DNA from: Nymphaea colorata
Lineage: Eukaryota > Streptophyta > Magnoliopsida > Nymphaeales > Nymphaeaceae
Direction: 5' to 3'
NCBI RefSeq assembly: GCF_008831285.2
Contig: NC_045140.1
Coordinates: forward strand, 19,404,370 to 19,468,369
Length of the DNA: 64,000 nt
This document shows, in pieces, positions 13,845-26,543 of this stretch. Under the pieces are notes generated by a model. The model was not told where the DNA came from and did no database searches. It saw only the letters and a program-made list of their open reading frames with translations. Within the stretch, counting starts at the first letter, position 1. The number at the start of each line of letters is the position of its first letter. The position numbers and the translations under genes were made by a program.

Positions 13845-13908
13845 ACATTGGTGCCATTGGCTTCTTCATTGCTGACATGTTGGATTCGTAGTGAAGCTTG
13901 AGTTAAGG

Positions 13909-16516
13909 ATGGCTTCTCTTCAGATCAGTGCTTGGTCGCCATGCGCAAGGTTCAAAAGCTTGTCGGGTTGCTGTTCTTCCGCTTCAAAGTCAGTCACGCG
14001 TATGAACATGCCCCGTCAATATTTCAACTTGCAGATGAGACTGGACTATAATACATGCAGCAGCCAGAGATGCACACCCGTCTGTGTGTTTGGCCGTGGA
14101 GGAAAACCAGGGAAAGGAAATGAGGTACTTTTCTTTATTTATATCCTTAGGCTTTCCTTTGGATATGAGAACTAACATATCACCATTGGATTCTCTAATA
14201 TAACAACCTGGGTGCTGAGACATTGCACACCTAAACTAGCTTAGGTCTTAAGTACACTCTGCTCTAATGCTTTTGTAGAACATCAACATCATTGAATGAT
14301 GGAATAGAAATACAATATGAATCTAGAATTGTTTACATCAGCTATTATGTCTTAAAAAACATGAAACTGGAGTTGGTTTTGGGAGCAGAATGGTTGCAAG
14401 CTTATTGTGGAGGTATCTTTTCCATAATCTGTTACTTCTGTTCTGCTCCTCCTTGAAAAACCTTTTTTGTCAGGAAAAAGTTGGAATAGAGGTCATATGC
14501 TGTCTCGTTTGTAGGTTTTTGTGGTAAATTTGTCCTTTTTCTCTTGGAATCTGATTTCATGCTATCATGGATGTCATAATGTTTATGGTTCACACATAGC
14601 ATGCTATATGTGTTACTGCCTACTGGAAGCTTAAATGGTTCAAGTCTAGTTCAGTTGTTGGTTTTAGAATAATTTCTAGAGACAGTTCTCGAGGCTATTA
14701 GGTGGACCTATAGACTATTTGCAACTTTTCCTAATGAGATGGGCCTTGATCAGTCGCAGGTCAAAGTTTACATCTTCCTTTTATCTTGATAAGTAATCAT
14801 ATCTGAATTTTAATCGGTTTTCCAGGGTTCTTCATGGAATCCACTTGAAAATATCATGGATAGGTTCAAGAAGGAATTGACAGTTCAGGATGTCTTAAAG
14901 GAGCAGAAGAGGACCAAACAGATGGAATTTGATGATGGAGATGATGATGGTGGTGATGGAAAAGGAACAGGTGGAGGGGGTGATGGAAGTGGGTCAGAGG
15001 AAGAAAGTTTTGCAGGGGCCTTAGATGAATTACTCCAAGTGATTCTTGCAGCTATTGGATTTTCTTTCTTGGTAAGGTTCAGCTTCACTTACCTCATTAT
15101 GAATTTTTCAATATCTATTACTACTATTGGTTTAGGTTTTGTTTCTAGTATCTTTAAGGGAGTTGTTTTCTTTTTTATATGAGATAGAATCTACTGAAAC
15201 TCTATTTTGCCTATATAAAAGACAAAAATTGCATTTAATCATAGTTGACAGAGTCTAAAATTGAGCAAAAATGGCACAAAATGCACTGACCTCATATGAC
15301 AGTGTGACACAGCTTTTCCCTTATCGATGTGCCCTATCCTGAAGTGTTGTCACATTTGGCTGCTTTAAATGCATGTCTATGTGACACACGTTGATGCAGT
15401 ATGCATTTGCCGAATGAATCTAGGGTGGCACAGCATGGAACTACTTCTGAGGCGGTAAATCAGGATGAAAACTCTTTCAATTTCCTCTAAATGTAAAGGT
15501 GCTAGACACATTTAAAGCATCGACCCGAGGACAGCCCTGGTCATTTATGAAGCCCAGTTGAAATTAAGTTTTTTTAGGCAGGGATTCTGAATCTTTCAGT
15601 AGCATTTCTTCCAACTGTTCCCTGGAATGACCCTTACCTTGGAAATTTTATATGCTGACATTTCACAAAACTGCTCGCAATCTGATCTTTTTTGTATTTA
15701 TAGGCTGTTTTTGGTTTCTGCTTCTTTCTTCCATGTATCTGTACACCGGTGTCTATGATATTAGCCTGTTGGTTTAACTTGTGCTTTTTCATCCTCTATG
15801 CGGAGAAATATGAGCTACACATCAGAAAACCAATCTTATAATCCAACTTCCTTTTCAAGTTCATCTCTAATATGATGTCTCTCCTCTTTTCTCTGTTCCC
15901 TCGCTAGTGTGACTATGCAGTGTCATTGAATTTCTGACAAGGACTACCACCAAGGGGATGACTGGGAGAGCTGCAGGGTCAAAAACTTGTCCTCTTCTTT
16001 CATGGAACTCTTGGTAACTGGCACTCTGTGATTCAGCTCAGGCTGTTAATTACTGAATCATGAGATGCTATGCGCTTGTCTGCCAACATTAACAAACCTG
16101 TTTTTCCCTGTTGACGACCTACTAAATGGTTCCTTCTGTCTAGGAAAAGGAAACGAACTCCTAGTAGTTATAGGTCAGATCATTGCATTACATAAAAAAT
16201 GGCACTCTTCCAGCTCAGCCATGCACTAAGCAGTGTTGTTTACTGATTTGTGCTTCTGTTTTTGCAGTATTACTACATCATAAATGGGGAGGAGTTCAGC
16301 AGGCTTGTAAGAGATTACATTCGGTATCTTTTTGGGGGAAGAAAGAGTGTCCGGCTGACACGTGCCTTGGATAGGTGGGAGACATTTCTTGAGAAACTCA
16401 ATAGTGATACCAGAGTAAGGCCTGATTGGCTCGAACGGGAAATTCTGTCAACACCAACTTGGTGGTATGATCCCGAATGGCAGCAGCCGACATTTCGACG
16501 TAGAGCATCCTTTTAG
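13909..16516 (+). CDS. Probable plastid-targeted single-pass membrane protein of unknown function
   Basis: Coding exons 13909-14124, 14826-15071 and 16268-16516 join in phase 0 to give 236 residues. The start is the first ATG in frame after a TGA at 13873. Residues 1 to about 65 are rich in Ser, Arg and Lys and poor in acidic residues, like a chloroplast transit peptide. Next comes WNPLENIMDRFKKELT, then an acidic Asp/Gly-rich linker at about residues 100-125. A hydrophobic stretch around DELLQVILAAIGFSFL at about 139-158 is probably a membrane helix. The C-terminus is basic and aromatic (VRDYIRYLFGG, then TPTWWYDPEW near the end). I do not recognise a named family; it resembles conserved green-lineage plastid proteins without assigned function. 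The upstream G-box and 5'UTR intron fit a nuclear gene for a plastid protein. Confidence is high that it is a gene and low on role. Confidence 0.85.
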
Positions 16517-18688
16517 CAACTTCTAGAAGTATACATCGAATTTTGCTCTCTAGGCCGGAAATATAAATGGGCTTCAATGGTCAAGTTAGCTTTTGTGCTA
16601 TGTTTTGTTTCTCATTGTGGATCTTGTCTTCTTTCCATGTTTCTTTTATAAAGCATCGCATTTCCAGAAAAACCTCAGGACACCCTCTTTGATTGTAATT
16701 GGTTAGAATCTTGTATAGATGCTGCACAGATCACTAAGCGCAGATTTCAAGCATCATAAATTCGGAGAAAAAATTGGATAGCGTGTGGCCATATAGCAAG
16801 GAAATATGGACTTGGTGCAAATATGTTTGAAGGTGGTCTTGTTTAAGATGTATGGTTAATTTGTCTTTGATTACAGATTCAAGAAATGTGCGTAGTTGGT
16901 GGAAAGCTAAGACCTACCGGCTTTAGGGGACCTTGGCCGGTTGGCCCTGTGCTCATCACGGTGCTACGTCCTGCGTTAGTTGTCAAATCAGTCTTATGTA
17001 ATACGCTGCTGCTTTGGTCCGTACAGCAGTCTCTGCTGGCCCTTTTTGATGGGCAACTTCCTTAGGAAGCGTAGCTCTTTCTTCTCCGATACTGGTCGAT
17101 GTTTGGCACTTACCTCTACTTCACGTTTTGTAGTAGAGACTTAATCCTCTGCAACTCGAAAACTGTCATGATCTTCGCGAAGTCTAAACCAGAATCGGCA
17201 TAGATACAGTTTCCACCTCAAAGTGAACTTGGTGTTTTTGGCGAAGTTTCTGAATGGCAGGGAAATAATGACAATGTCATACTTTTAAAAGTTTTAGTTA
17301 ATTTAGAAATACATTGTAATTTGTTGATGCACCTGTCTGCTAAAATATTACTAACTAGGAAAATGGTAAAAGCTTTGGTAGTAATGAAGGTGCAAAATTA
17401 CAAGGATACCATGTTTTTGCCTTTCAGTTTTATCAGGGCGCAGACATCGTCAGGAGCACATGCTTGGGCCCTTTACTTGGGATTTACTTCTTAGGAACCA
17501 AAGTTTTTAGTGGTCTAAGCTGTGAGAGAGAGAGCTGACGACATAACTAGACGCCATATATCCTGAAAGTTTCAAATTGAACGGTGGTCTCCAACTGGTC
17601 TATCTTCAGCATCAAATACATAGATACCACATTCAGCGTAAATTTACCATGTCATACTTTTCAACTTGGTCTGCAACATTTGATTGCTGAACTGAAGCCA
17701 AAAAGTGGATCTAAATCCCAGTGCCACTGGTACATTGAACTTTCACCATGTCTAGATTCAAAGCTGAAAAAATCCTAATAATAATCTACAAGAAGTCTAC
17801 CGTAAATAGTAGTGAAGCCCATCATGGTCCAGTTTGATTCACATACAGAGCAGCACCGTTTAAAGCTGTGATTATTCAACCCGTTCGTCCCGCCAATGAA
17901 GGACAATAGGAGAAGGGACCTGAATCAAGCTGGAGATAACTAAATGAAGATTAAATTGGATTTACTTGAGACACAAAATTGAAAGGTGATTGGCAAGGCC
18001 AAACTCCATGATCTTAGCTGCATATCGCAGTCCTATGTAAATTAATACCTGCTTTAGTTAGTTTTTACTTGTGCTGGGTCTAGGGTCCAGGCCCAGGCTT
18101 AACGAAAGAACAGGAATTAAAGCAGAATCAAATTAGTTAATTTACCGATCTTATTGAAATTATGATATTTTCCAAGTTTGTGATCACGTCCGAATTAGAA
18201 TATGTGAGTTTCTGCATAGTTGATTCCTTTGCAACACCACGCCCTCTCGAAATGCCAAGAATCATAACATGTGTGTGAGAGAGAGAGAGTACAGTCGATT
18301 TGCATTTTGAGTGTTCCCGTTTTCTACCCTGCATTCAGTACGCCAAAGTTATCAGGAAAATTTGACGACTAAAAGTTTCTTCCTAAATGTTATCTGCTGA
18401 TTCAAGAATTTCTGCCCGTGCTGATTGATTCGGTTAAGGAGAGTGTCCACTGCTTAAACTTGGTTCTGGAATGATGGATGTATTTAGCAATTACTGACGT
18501 AGCTGAATCTTAGAATAGCTAAACCCAAATGTCTCAGCATGATGCCTATCGAAAGCTTGGCCTAGACCTGCATCAAGACAAGAAAGAGAAGGGGAAATAA
18601 CGCAGTAAAGATTTGAAAACTTGAAAAGGTTTATGTTTTCTATTAATGGAAACCCTGAGCAAAATTTTGCAAGAGTTCTAAGTGTGGT
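16517..18688. other. Convergent intergenic region
   Basis: This lies between the stop of the plastid-protein gene (+) and the stop of the trigger-factor-like gene (-). It presumably contains both 3'UTRs. A short (GA)n run lies at about 17524-17532 and another at about 18273-18287. No coding sequence, RNA gene or bounded repeat was recognised. Confidence 0.6.
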
Positions 18689-20158
18689 TTACATATTCTC
18701 CTTAATTGTAAGGGAGACACTGAACTCCAATGCATTTCCAGGTACAAATTGTGCCTCAAGCTCTTCAAAGGTCTCATCAACTCTTAAATCCTTTTCAACA
18801 TTCAATCCTTCCTGAAAATAAAAGAATGAAAAAGAAAAAATTTACGCTATGAATATATCTAGTATATACAGCATTAACTGATGACAAATTACTTCTGGGA
18901 AGGTGCAAACCGTAAATCTGGTCAGGTAAAACACTAATTTTCATAAAAAAAAAAAAGAAATTTTGACTGAACTGCAAATTGAAAATACAGGACTAGAGAT
19001 ATCACATTGTCACTTTGCAATGGGAAAAGACAAACCAAGTTGCACATGAAGATGCTGACCAGCTCCAACCATCGTGTAGTCAAGAATGAACAGGTAAATA
19101 GTTTATTTTGAAATCTTGGAATGTGCTGAAAGTATCAAAGCAAAAGGACAGCTCGAGTTCCAGAGTGTAGAAATAATGAGTAATTTGATAATTTCCAAAT
19201 GGAAAAGGATGAAATTACAGGAAAATAAACATTTAACCTTGATGGTCATGATGCAACTTCAGCAGAAAAGAAAGGAAAATGAGTTCCATATGTTCATCTG
19301 GTGTCTGAGCATGTTCCACCATTAGGGACAATCTTTGTCTATTCACTCTGTAGTACTCATGAGAGGTAATGCTTGGAGTTTTATGGAGTTACTGGGAAAG
19401 GTAAGAACATGTGAATTATATTTGGTAACCTCCTGCACATCATTTTGAGAAAGTTTTAACTCTACTTGGATAATATGCTAAGACTTGTCAGGATAGTATC
19501 AAACAAAGCAAGAACCTTGGTGAGAAAATATAGAAATATCGCCAACAAACTTTTTGTATGTAAATGAAATAGGCAAAAGGTAAGATGTTCGACCTTTTTC
19601 TCAAAAGGAAAAAAGATCACCTGATCAGTTTCCTTGCCATGTACTAAATATGGACAATCCCAACTGACTGAAGCAATGTTGTGAAAGAAAAAAAGGATCC
19701 TATAGTGTATCGGAAAACTAAAAAATACAACATATTGGCCCATGTTGGCCATGACTAAAATAATGTCATATTTTTACTCTTTTCATTAGTATTTTACTCA
19801 TATCAGAACATTGGTCTGTACTATGCAAGAGGCAGAATCAGGCCCCACATCATTATGTTTTAATGGTGTAACACATTGCATATAGGCTGATAGGGGCCGT
19901 CATGCACTGGATTTGGCAACATTACTGAAGAAAAGAGAATTCATGCTTTATAAGAAAAGGCAGACAACAGAATCAAATCCTTTACCTTCTCCACACATTC
20001 AGCTACAGCTGAACCAATGATTTCCCGTATGACATGACTGTTTACTTTTGATGGCCCAAGAATATGCAGAAGTATGTCTTTGGGAATCTGCAAAAGCATG
20101 TGCAAAAAATGCATAATAGTTGCAAGTTTATAGTTACACACACAGAGAGAGAGTCTGC

Positions 20159-20203
<45 letters not shown>

Positions 20204-23200
20204 AATTTCAGAAGTTAATCAGTAGACCTTTACAAGGAAGAGAATGCAAAATTAATTGTGATTGTGGAACATAACTGTTCCTCTGGGAAACAGTCAACAA
20301 CGTCATGACTGACAGACACATATTAGTTGCTTCCTTAAAGCTAGCGCATTGCATATAATTCCTTTTAAATAATTCATAATTACTACAAAAATAAGATAAA
20401 TACTTACATCGGGAGTTTTTCCTGAATAATCCGCATTCCCAAGAACATGAAAACAAGTGAAGGTTGAGACATCAGATTTCTATGTCAAAAGGAAAAATTT
20501 TGATCAAGCACAATATATCCAGCAGAAATTAATTGAAAAATGCACACAGCGATCTATATAGAACTTGGCATAAGCAACAAAACAAGCTAAAGCAGAAATA
20601 GGCCAGTCAACGAGCATGCTGAGGAATGAAGCATTTCTTCTACCCAAAGATTCATCAACATATGTACTACATAAAATCATGATGATAAAAATACAGACAC
20701 GGTAAATTAGACCTTTTCCAGGAGGATCATGGCATATCACTCTTATTGTTTCCCAACTTGCAATAGGTTAATGTTGGACAAGAAGCGTCTCAATTGGTTG
20801 AGATAGTTCAGTCTACAACAAGTGCATTCTGCCAATCCAAGGACAGCCTGGGTGACATCCCAAATGAAGAAATTTTCGGCTTCAAAGACCATTTTAGGAA
20901 AATAAAATACTGTTTGCACATTACTTTTAAATGAGGGATTCTGATGCTGTTTTAGAAAAGCAAAATATTTTCAAGAAATGGCAGAACCATTTTCAAAATA
21001 AACTTTTCTGGAAAAAGTTGATATATGACGAGATGTCTTCTCTTGTGCAGCGCACCCATGCTCCCTCCCTCATGACGTGGTCTGCTAAAGAAATGATGTA
21101 GTCCTTCATTTTCCAAACGATCTTCTTCATTAGACTCACAAGCATCTTGAGCTTCAAAGGAAGAGATGTTCCTTCCATTTCAGATGCATGACCAGAAACT
21201 TCTGCAGGAAGAAATGATGCAGAAGTTCCTTCATTTTTCAAATGATCTTCTTCATTAGACTCATAAGCATCTTGAGCTTCAAAGGAAGAGATGTTCCATC
21301 CATTTCAGATGCATGATCAGAATCACCTGCAGGTTAAAAGCCAAACTTTTTTTTTCTTTTTCTGATGGTTTAATTGCAGATGAGGACACTTCATTAGCTT
21401 AAAGCCTTAAACTTCAAAATTAGTGCCCATGAAAAACCTCGTCAGTAAAAGCCCAAAAAATGATGCACAAATACAATCCAACAGTTTTAGTGAATATATA
21501 TATATACAAGTTATATATATATATATATATAAAGGAAGCATGGATCAATGCCAATAGGGCGTCATCCCCAGACAAGTGCATGCTCAATAGGGGCCGCCCG
21601 ATTTCGTTCAATCGGATGGCCCCTATTCTTAAATAATTAAGAAAAACATAGAAGTTGCGAGGGAGGTGATCTTTCGTACTGCCCCCACGCGTTGAGGAGG
21701 GAGCCTATCGCCTCCCCCTGTTGGGCTTTAGTGACAACCCGACGAGGCTGGCCGACCACTAGGCACCATTGGCGAGCCCATTGAGGCATTGCTAGTGCCC
21801 AACAGAGAGGCGGTCTCCCCTTGCAATTTTTTTTTTTCAAGGGAAGGCCGTCAGCCCCCTGCTATCAAGGACGGCATAGTGGGATGTCATCGGTGGCTTA
21901 GGATCCTTGGATTTCTCCATCCATGTTACTCTGGCCTCTCACAAAAATGCTTCGGGAGGTGTGTTTAATCATGCCTGCCTGATGTATTGCACTGGGTGGC
22001 TATGATTGGATGAGGGCTGGATGGCCGAAGGATTTCACCTCCTCTATACACACACACATACATATATATACACTAACTCACATGTGTAGGAACGAGTATG
22101 GACAGCATGGGTTCAGATGTGGCGACTTTAGAAAATGTGGTTATAGGAGAACAAGAAGGTACTTATATATATGGGCCAACCTTTTTTATCAGCATGAAAC
22201 AAGTATTCGGCTGGAAGAGACATAGGAGTTAAACAGATATAGGCTATTTCTTTAACATGTTAGCAGCAATTTGCAAGTTTCTAAAATTTGAGCCTTTTTT
22301 GTAATATAAGCAAAATCTGAGTAGAGCTATGAAAATTTACAAAGGGTCGAAACCTTTCCACACCCTAATCTGTCTCTCTCACTTAGAATCAACCAATTGA
22401 GGGCATTATGCTTGGTCTCCATGAACACAAAGAAGGAAGGTGGTAGTGACACGAACAAGAGCATGAGGCTGAAATCCATTTCTGGGTCAATAGAGTATGA
22501 TTTTGAAGAGATAGGTGTGAATTTTGGTTGCCTAGCATCAAGAACTTGAGAGTTTGTCCCTCATTTTGTCTGGTCTCTCACTTGCTGGGCAGCACTTTTA
22601 TTTAACTTTTTCTGACCCAGACAAAATGAAAACACTTGAACATAGGTGGGTATGTTTTCGGACCCAGACCTGATCCAAGATGATACCCAATTGAACAGGC
22701 ATACCCACGTCTTAAAAACACTGTACTAACATCGGTATATTAGGCAACTCCACACTCATGTCAGCATGTCTGTGCGTCTGTGTAGATACAAAATTTTATG
22801 GCTTTCATGAGATATATGTGCCCACATTTGTTGAAGTCACCGTGCCATACCTTCCATATCCACACCAATGTGACTCTATTTAATAGCAATAGTGATTTTG
22901 GGGATGATAGTGACACGTGGATAACGGTGATAGAAAAACATGGTTGTTTGATGATGGTTATGAATAGCATTGTCATCATCCAACGTACTAGAGTCAAAAC
23001 AAAAAAGCAGAATTTGCAATGTTTGTTTTTATTATTAGAAAAACAACTTAAATGCCTAAACAGTGCCTTGAGAAATTAGTTCTTAACATGGATTCAAGCA
23101 AAGTAGGATTTCTTTGAACTTCTTTTATGAGTCATCCAAATGGTGACTTTAGATTACCAGGGAACATGAACACAAAATGCTTAAAAGATAACCAGCATTC

Positions 23201-26200
23201 AACTACTAGTCTACTAATTTTACATAAACAAGTTATGCTTGAGTATATTCACATAAAGCTTTACCTCCTTTTACCCTTCGAAAGCCTGGAATGGGTTGTG
23301 CAGCATCAACAAGCTGGGAGAAAACCTTGTCAAAATATTGTTGCGTTTTTTCACCAGATACACATATCTTCATCTACAGCATGTTAACAATGCCCATTTC
23401 CATCAAGAAACTATGGAATCACTTAAACAAATATGTGGGATGAAAACTTGACAAATCAACTGGATAGTTTATGACATACAAAGATCATTGGTCAAAATAA
23501 CATGGCATCGCTGATCTTTTACCTTAATTACATCTGGTTCATCTGTATCAGCATTTGCTGTCAATTCCTCAGGTGAAACTGTAAATACAACAGAACATTA
23601 TTTTGACCAGAAACTCAAGACAGAGGAATCCTTGGGAAGCATCTATAGAAAAGGGGAAAAGAATTAAAATTTTAAAACTAACATCAAGTTGCAGACCTGG
23701 TGTCATAGAGGAAAATTTGACCAAAACTTTTCTGCCAAAGTGGTGTCTTGAAAATGAAGCCCTAAACCAAAGCTCAACTCAATCCGGTTGTCAAAATAAG
23801 ATTACATTTAATGAATGAACATGCAATCCATGGTAAAGCAAATGCGAAACAGAAGGCACACACGCACACACAGAGGAAGAGATTCAATTTCAATCTACCC
23901 ACAGTAGAGAGGGAGAGGAGCTGATGAACATCAACGGAGCCCTCTCATGAACAAGGCAACAAGCAACATACATAAGGGTCCAGGTGACTTCTAAACAGAA
24001 CAATGGTATCAGGGTCGGAAATGATGGGCGGATATAACTAAATGTTTGGAGAGGAAAAAGACCTAGAGGTAACATCTATAGAGTTAAGAGGGCATGTGCA
24101 GGCTCTATTTTCCAGAGGAAGAGTTATCTGGATATTTGCAAGCACAATAAGTGGACAGTGCTGGCAGACATTCAGGATAAAATGACTTCAGAAGAATAGA
24201 CTATAGATTCATCTTCCTAAGTATCAAACATATATGAAGTGCATTTGTAAAAGTTAGTTCCTTTGCCAGAAGGAAGGGATTATTCTCATTCGTTTCCAGA
24301 CCTACAAAATATGGATACAATACTAAAGAAAGGTGCATGGAAACTCGCTGGCCAGAATGTGATCATAAACAAGTAAAAACCTGATAAGGACTGGAGGTCA
24401 CGGGTTATGAGAAAAGTTCCAGTTTGCACTATAATCATAGATCTTTGATCTAACCATCTCCTGGCAGGTATTGCAAGGCATTAGGTGGGAAGCTTGTTTA
24501 TATTATACCTTTTACAAGAACGACTCTTCACCGACCATGCTAAGTCAGTAATTAAGTGGCTAATGAGCTCAGCCTACAACTGTTAATTCATGTTGTTTTA
24601 AAGAATCAAAGACATTTTCATTCACCTGTTGTCTGTGAAAACATTCTTGCATTTTGTTCGTGAAGACAGTATATCATAGTCACAGTGTACATATTAATCA
24701 AATCAAGGCTAAATGAACCCTTTATTTCAAAATAATAACAAAAACAAAAGTTAATGCTAACAGATAACAGTAGGTGAAAACAAAAAAAACATGAAGAAAA
24801 AAGGAGATTCAATTAGGTCCCCTGCATAATGATAATAAGTCAGTGATGCTTGCAGATAATACTAAGATGGAGGGGAAGGTTGGCCGTGTTTAGAACTTTG
24901 CCTTAGGAACAATAGTGTGGCTGCCATGAAATCAGTGGAAATCAAGTCAATGTATCATGGCGTTCCAGCAAGCAGCATCTTTCCAGAAACTCCCAGTTGA
25001 TCAAAACACCCAGTTAATACAAATTCAATGTCAAATGACTACTGTACCCTAGAAACACAATATCAAACTTTGTGACTTTGTCCACCGCACATGTCAAAAT
25101 TTTTGTCTCAAACAGAAAAATCATATCAATTTTGTTCTTTGCAATGTACTTGGAAAGACATTTCTACACCCATTGACTAAGCCTAATGTTCCATGAATCT
25201 GTTTTGATTTACAACATGAACCATGAGCAATTGAGTTTGAACTTTGAATCCCTCTCCCATGGGTCACATCACCAATGAAATGTTCATTTTAGCAAATCCA
25301 CCAAAGGTAGCTGTTTAATTTCCCTTCCCTCCATAAGATGCCTGTCCATCTCAAGAGGAAGACTCTTCAACTAATCACCCCCAACCAGAATTGTATTCTA
25401 ATGCCAATACGAGTTTACGAACTGGGCAACTAAGTTAAGATGCTCATTGTGGAGTCTGCTACTGCCTACAAACATCTTTGCATGAGACAGAGCAAGGTCC
25501 GCTTCTCTTGTATTGTTCTGTCCAACGTAACAAACTTCTTGCATTGTACCTTTCTTAACGTATCTGATGTACAACGGTTAGGCAAGAAATTGAACACACA
25601 AAAGCCACGAAAAACTAAACAACGGAAGCAGACAATAGTTCAAACAGCATCAGTCTCCAACAAGAGACATCAAGAGCTAGTCCGTACTGTGTCTTAGCGG
25701 AATAGAAAGAGTTGATGCCTTTAATACCAGCAACCACATGTACATTGCGACCGATTCTCCTCCAAGCTGCAATCTGTAGAAACAGAAACCTAAACATCAC
25801 ATACTAGAATTTGACTACAATAATTTTATAAAAATACAAATGTAACACCACATTTTTCTCAAAGAAGCAAAGTTGGCTTCAACCAAACACGCCGATAGCA
25901 TGCTTCAGAACTTGGATCTGGAGAGACTTTAAAGCAAATATTAAGCAAAATAGATCATGACGACACCAACCAAACATATGAAAATGCTTCCAATCACAAT
26001 CCACATACTGCGAATACGGACCTCAAGAGGCAGGGGAAAAAGATGCTTACTGAAAAGAACATTGAATTTCAGACCTTAAATCAGTAGCTCCATCCATCAC
26101 AATAGACCCAACACCAAGAAAGCGAACAAGACCACGAAAAGAAAAATAAAAAATAAACCACGTCCTTCCAACGGTTAGTTTACCACACAGTTTAGCAATG

Positions 26201-26543
26201 AAGTCACATCCTTCCAGAAATTCAGAAATATTCATACGCTAATTGCTGGAAATGAAAAGCACAAAAGAGAAACTACATAGGCGAAAATATTCAAGCAAAC
26301 AAAGAAAATGGCTGTTTCTCTAAAACGCCTCATTGAACAAGTGGAGCGAAAACAAATACCCAGATTATTGAGTTCTTGATTAATCAAATATACTGAAAAC
26401 CAGGACAACACAAGAAGGAAAAACTCAAGGAGAAACGTGTTTCAAATCTTATCTCAAAATTTAACTGCTAAAACCACAAAAATTGGAACCTCATCCACCT
26501 TGGGAGTCACAGTAGGTTGGAACTTGAACATGGTCGTTGCCAT
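18689..26543 (-). CDS. Trigger-factor ribosome-binding-domain protein, diverged paralogue
   Basis: Eight exons on the minus strand: 26543-26499, 25773-25688, 24708-24626, 23578-23523, 23373-23265, 20421-20408, 20087-19986, 18811-18689, giving 205 residues. Trigger factor is a ribosome-associated chaperone that docks near the L23 subunit. This protein has only the docking-type N-terminal domain: GFRRVKGGK (residues 120-128) corresponds to the GFRxxK signature, followed by IPKDILLHILG. The N-terminus MATTMFKFQPTVTPK looks like the start of an organelle transit peptide. Exon 3 is the weakest: its acceptor at 24709 was chosen because it is the only nearby AG in phase, and the exon keeps HEQNAR in common with the (+) paralogue's SEQNAS. 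Exon 4 is shorter than its partner (56 against 95 nt) and does not align clearly. The last exon ends earlier (40 against 49 residues). It is the inverted partner of the gene at 28192-34274. Whether it is still functional is open, but no stop or frameshift was found. Confidence 0.8.
20153..20202. repeat. (GT)n(GA)n compound microsatellite
   Basis: Alternating GT followed by GA dinucleotides, inside intron 6 of the (-) trigger-factor-like gene, about 70 bases from exon 7. Confidence 0.9.
20408..20421 (-). other. 14-nt microexon of the (-) trigger-factor-like gene
   Basis: TTCAG|14 nt|GTAAGT in the minus direction. It supplies two bases of a glycine codon and then Lys-Thr-Pro-Asp, completing the GGKTP motif. 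Both splice sites are strong and the length equals that of the matching exon in the (+) paralogue. Confidence 0.85.
21090..21333. repeat. Two-unit tandem duplication, about 121 bp per unit
   Basis: Unit 1 is about 21090-21210 and unit 2 about 21211-21333. Both contain GATCTTCTTCATTAGACTCA and the same CATCTTGAGCTTCAAAGG block, with only scattered differences. It lies in the 2.8-kb intron 5 of the (-) trigger-factor-like gene. Read on the minus strand it gives open, Glu/Ser-rich stretches such as SFEAQDAYESNEEDH. The unit length is not a multiple of three, so the two copies fall in different frames. Confidence 0.85.
21488..21531. repeat. (AT)n microsatellite, two blocks
   Basis: Two runs of alternating AT separated by ACAAGTT, in intron 5 of the (-) trigger-factor-like gene. 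Confidence 0.9.
21586..21627. repeat. GC-rich hairpin, 18-bp arms
   Basis: Left arm AATAGGGGCCGCCCGATT at 21586-21603 and right arm AATCGGATGGCCCCTATT at 21610-21627 pair with two mismatches around a six-base loop. Related words (ATAGGGGCCGTC at about 19890, CAATAGGGCGTCATCC at about 21552) occur nearby. This suggests the end of a small transposon or a repeat family. Confidence 0.6.
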
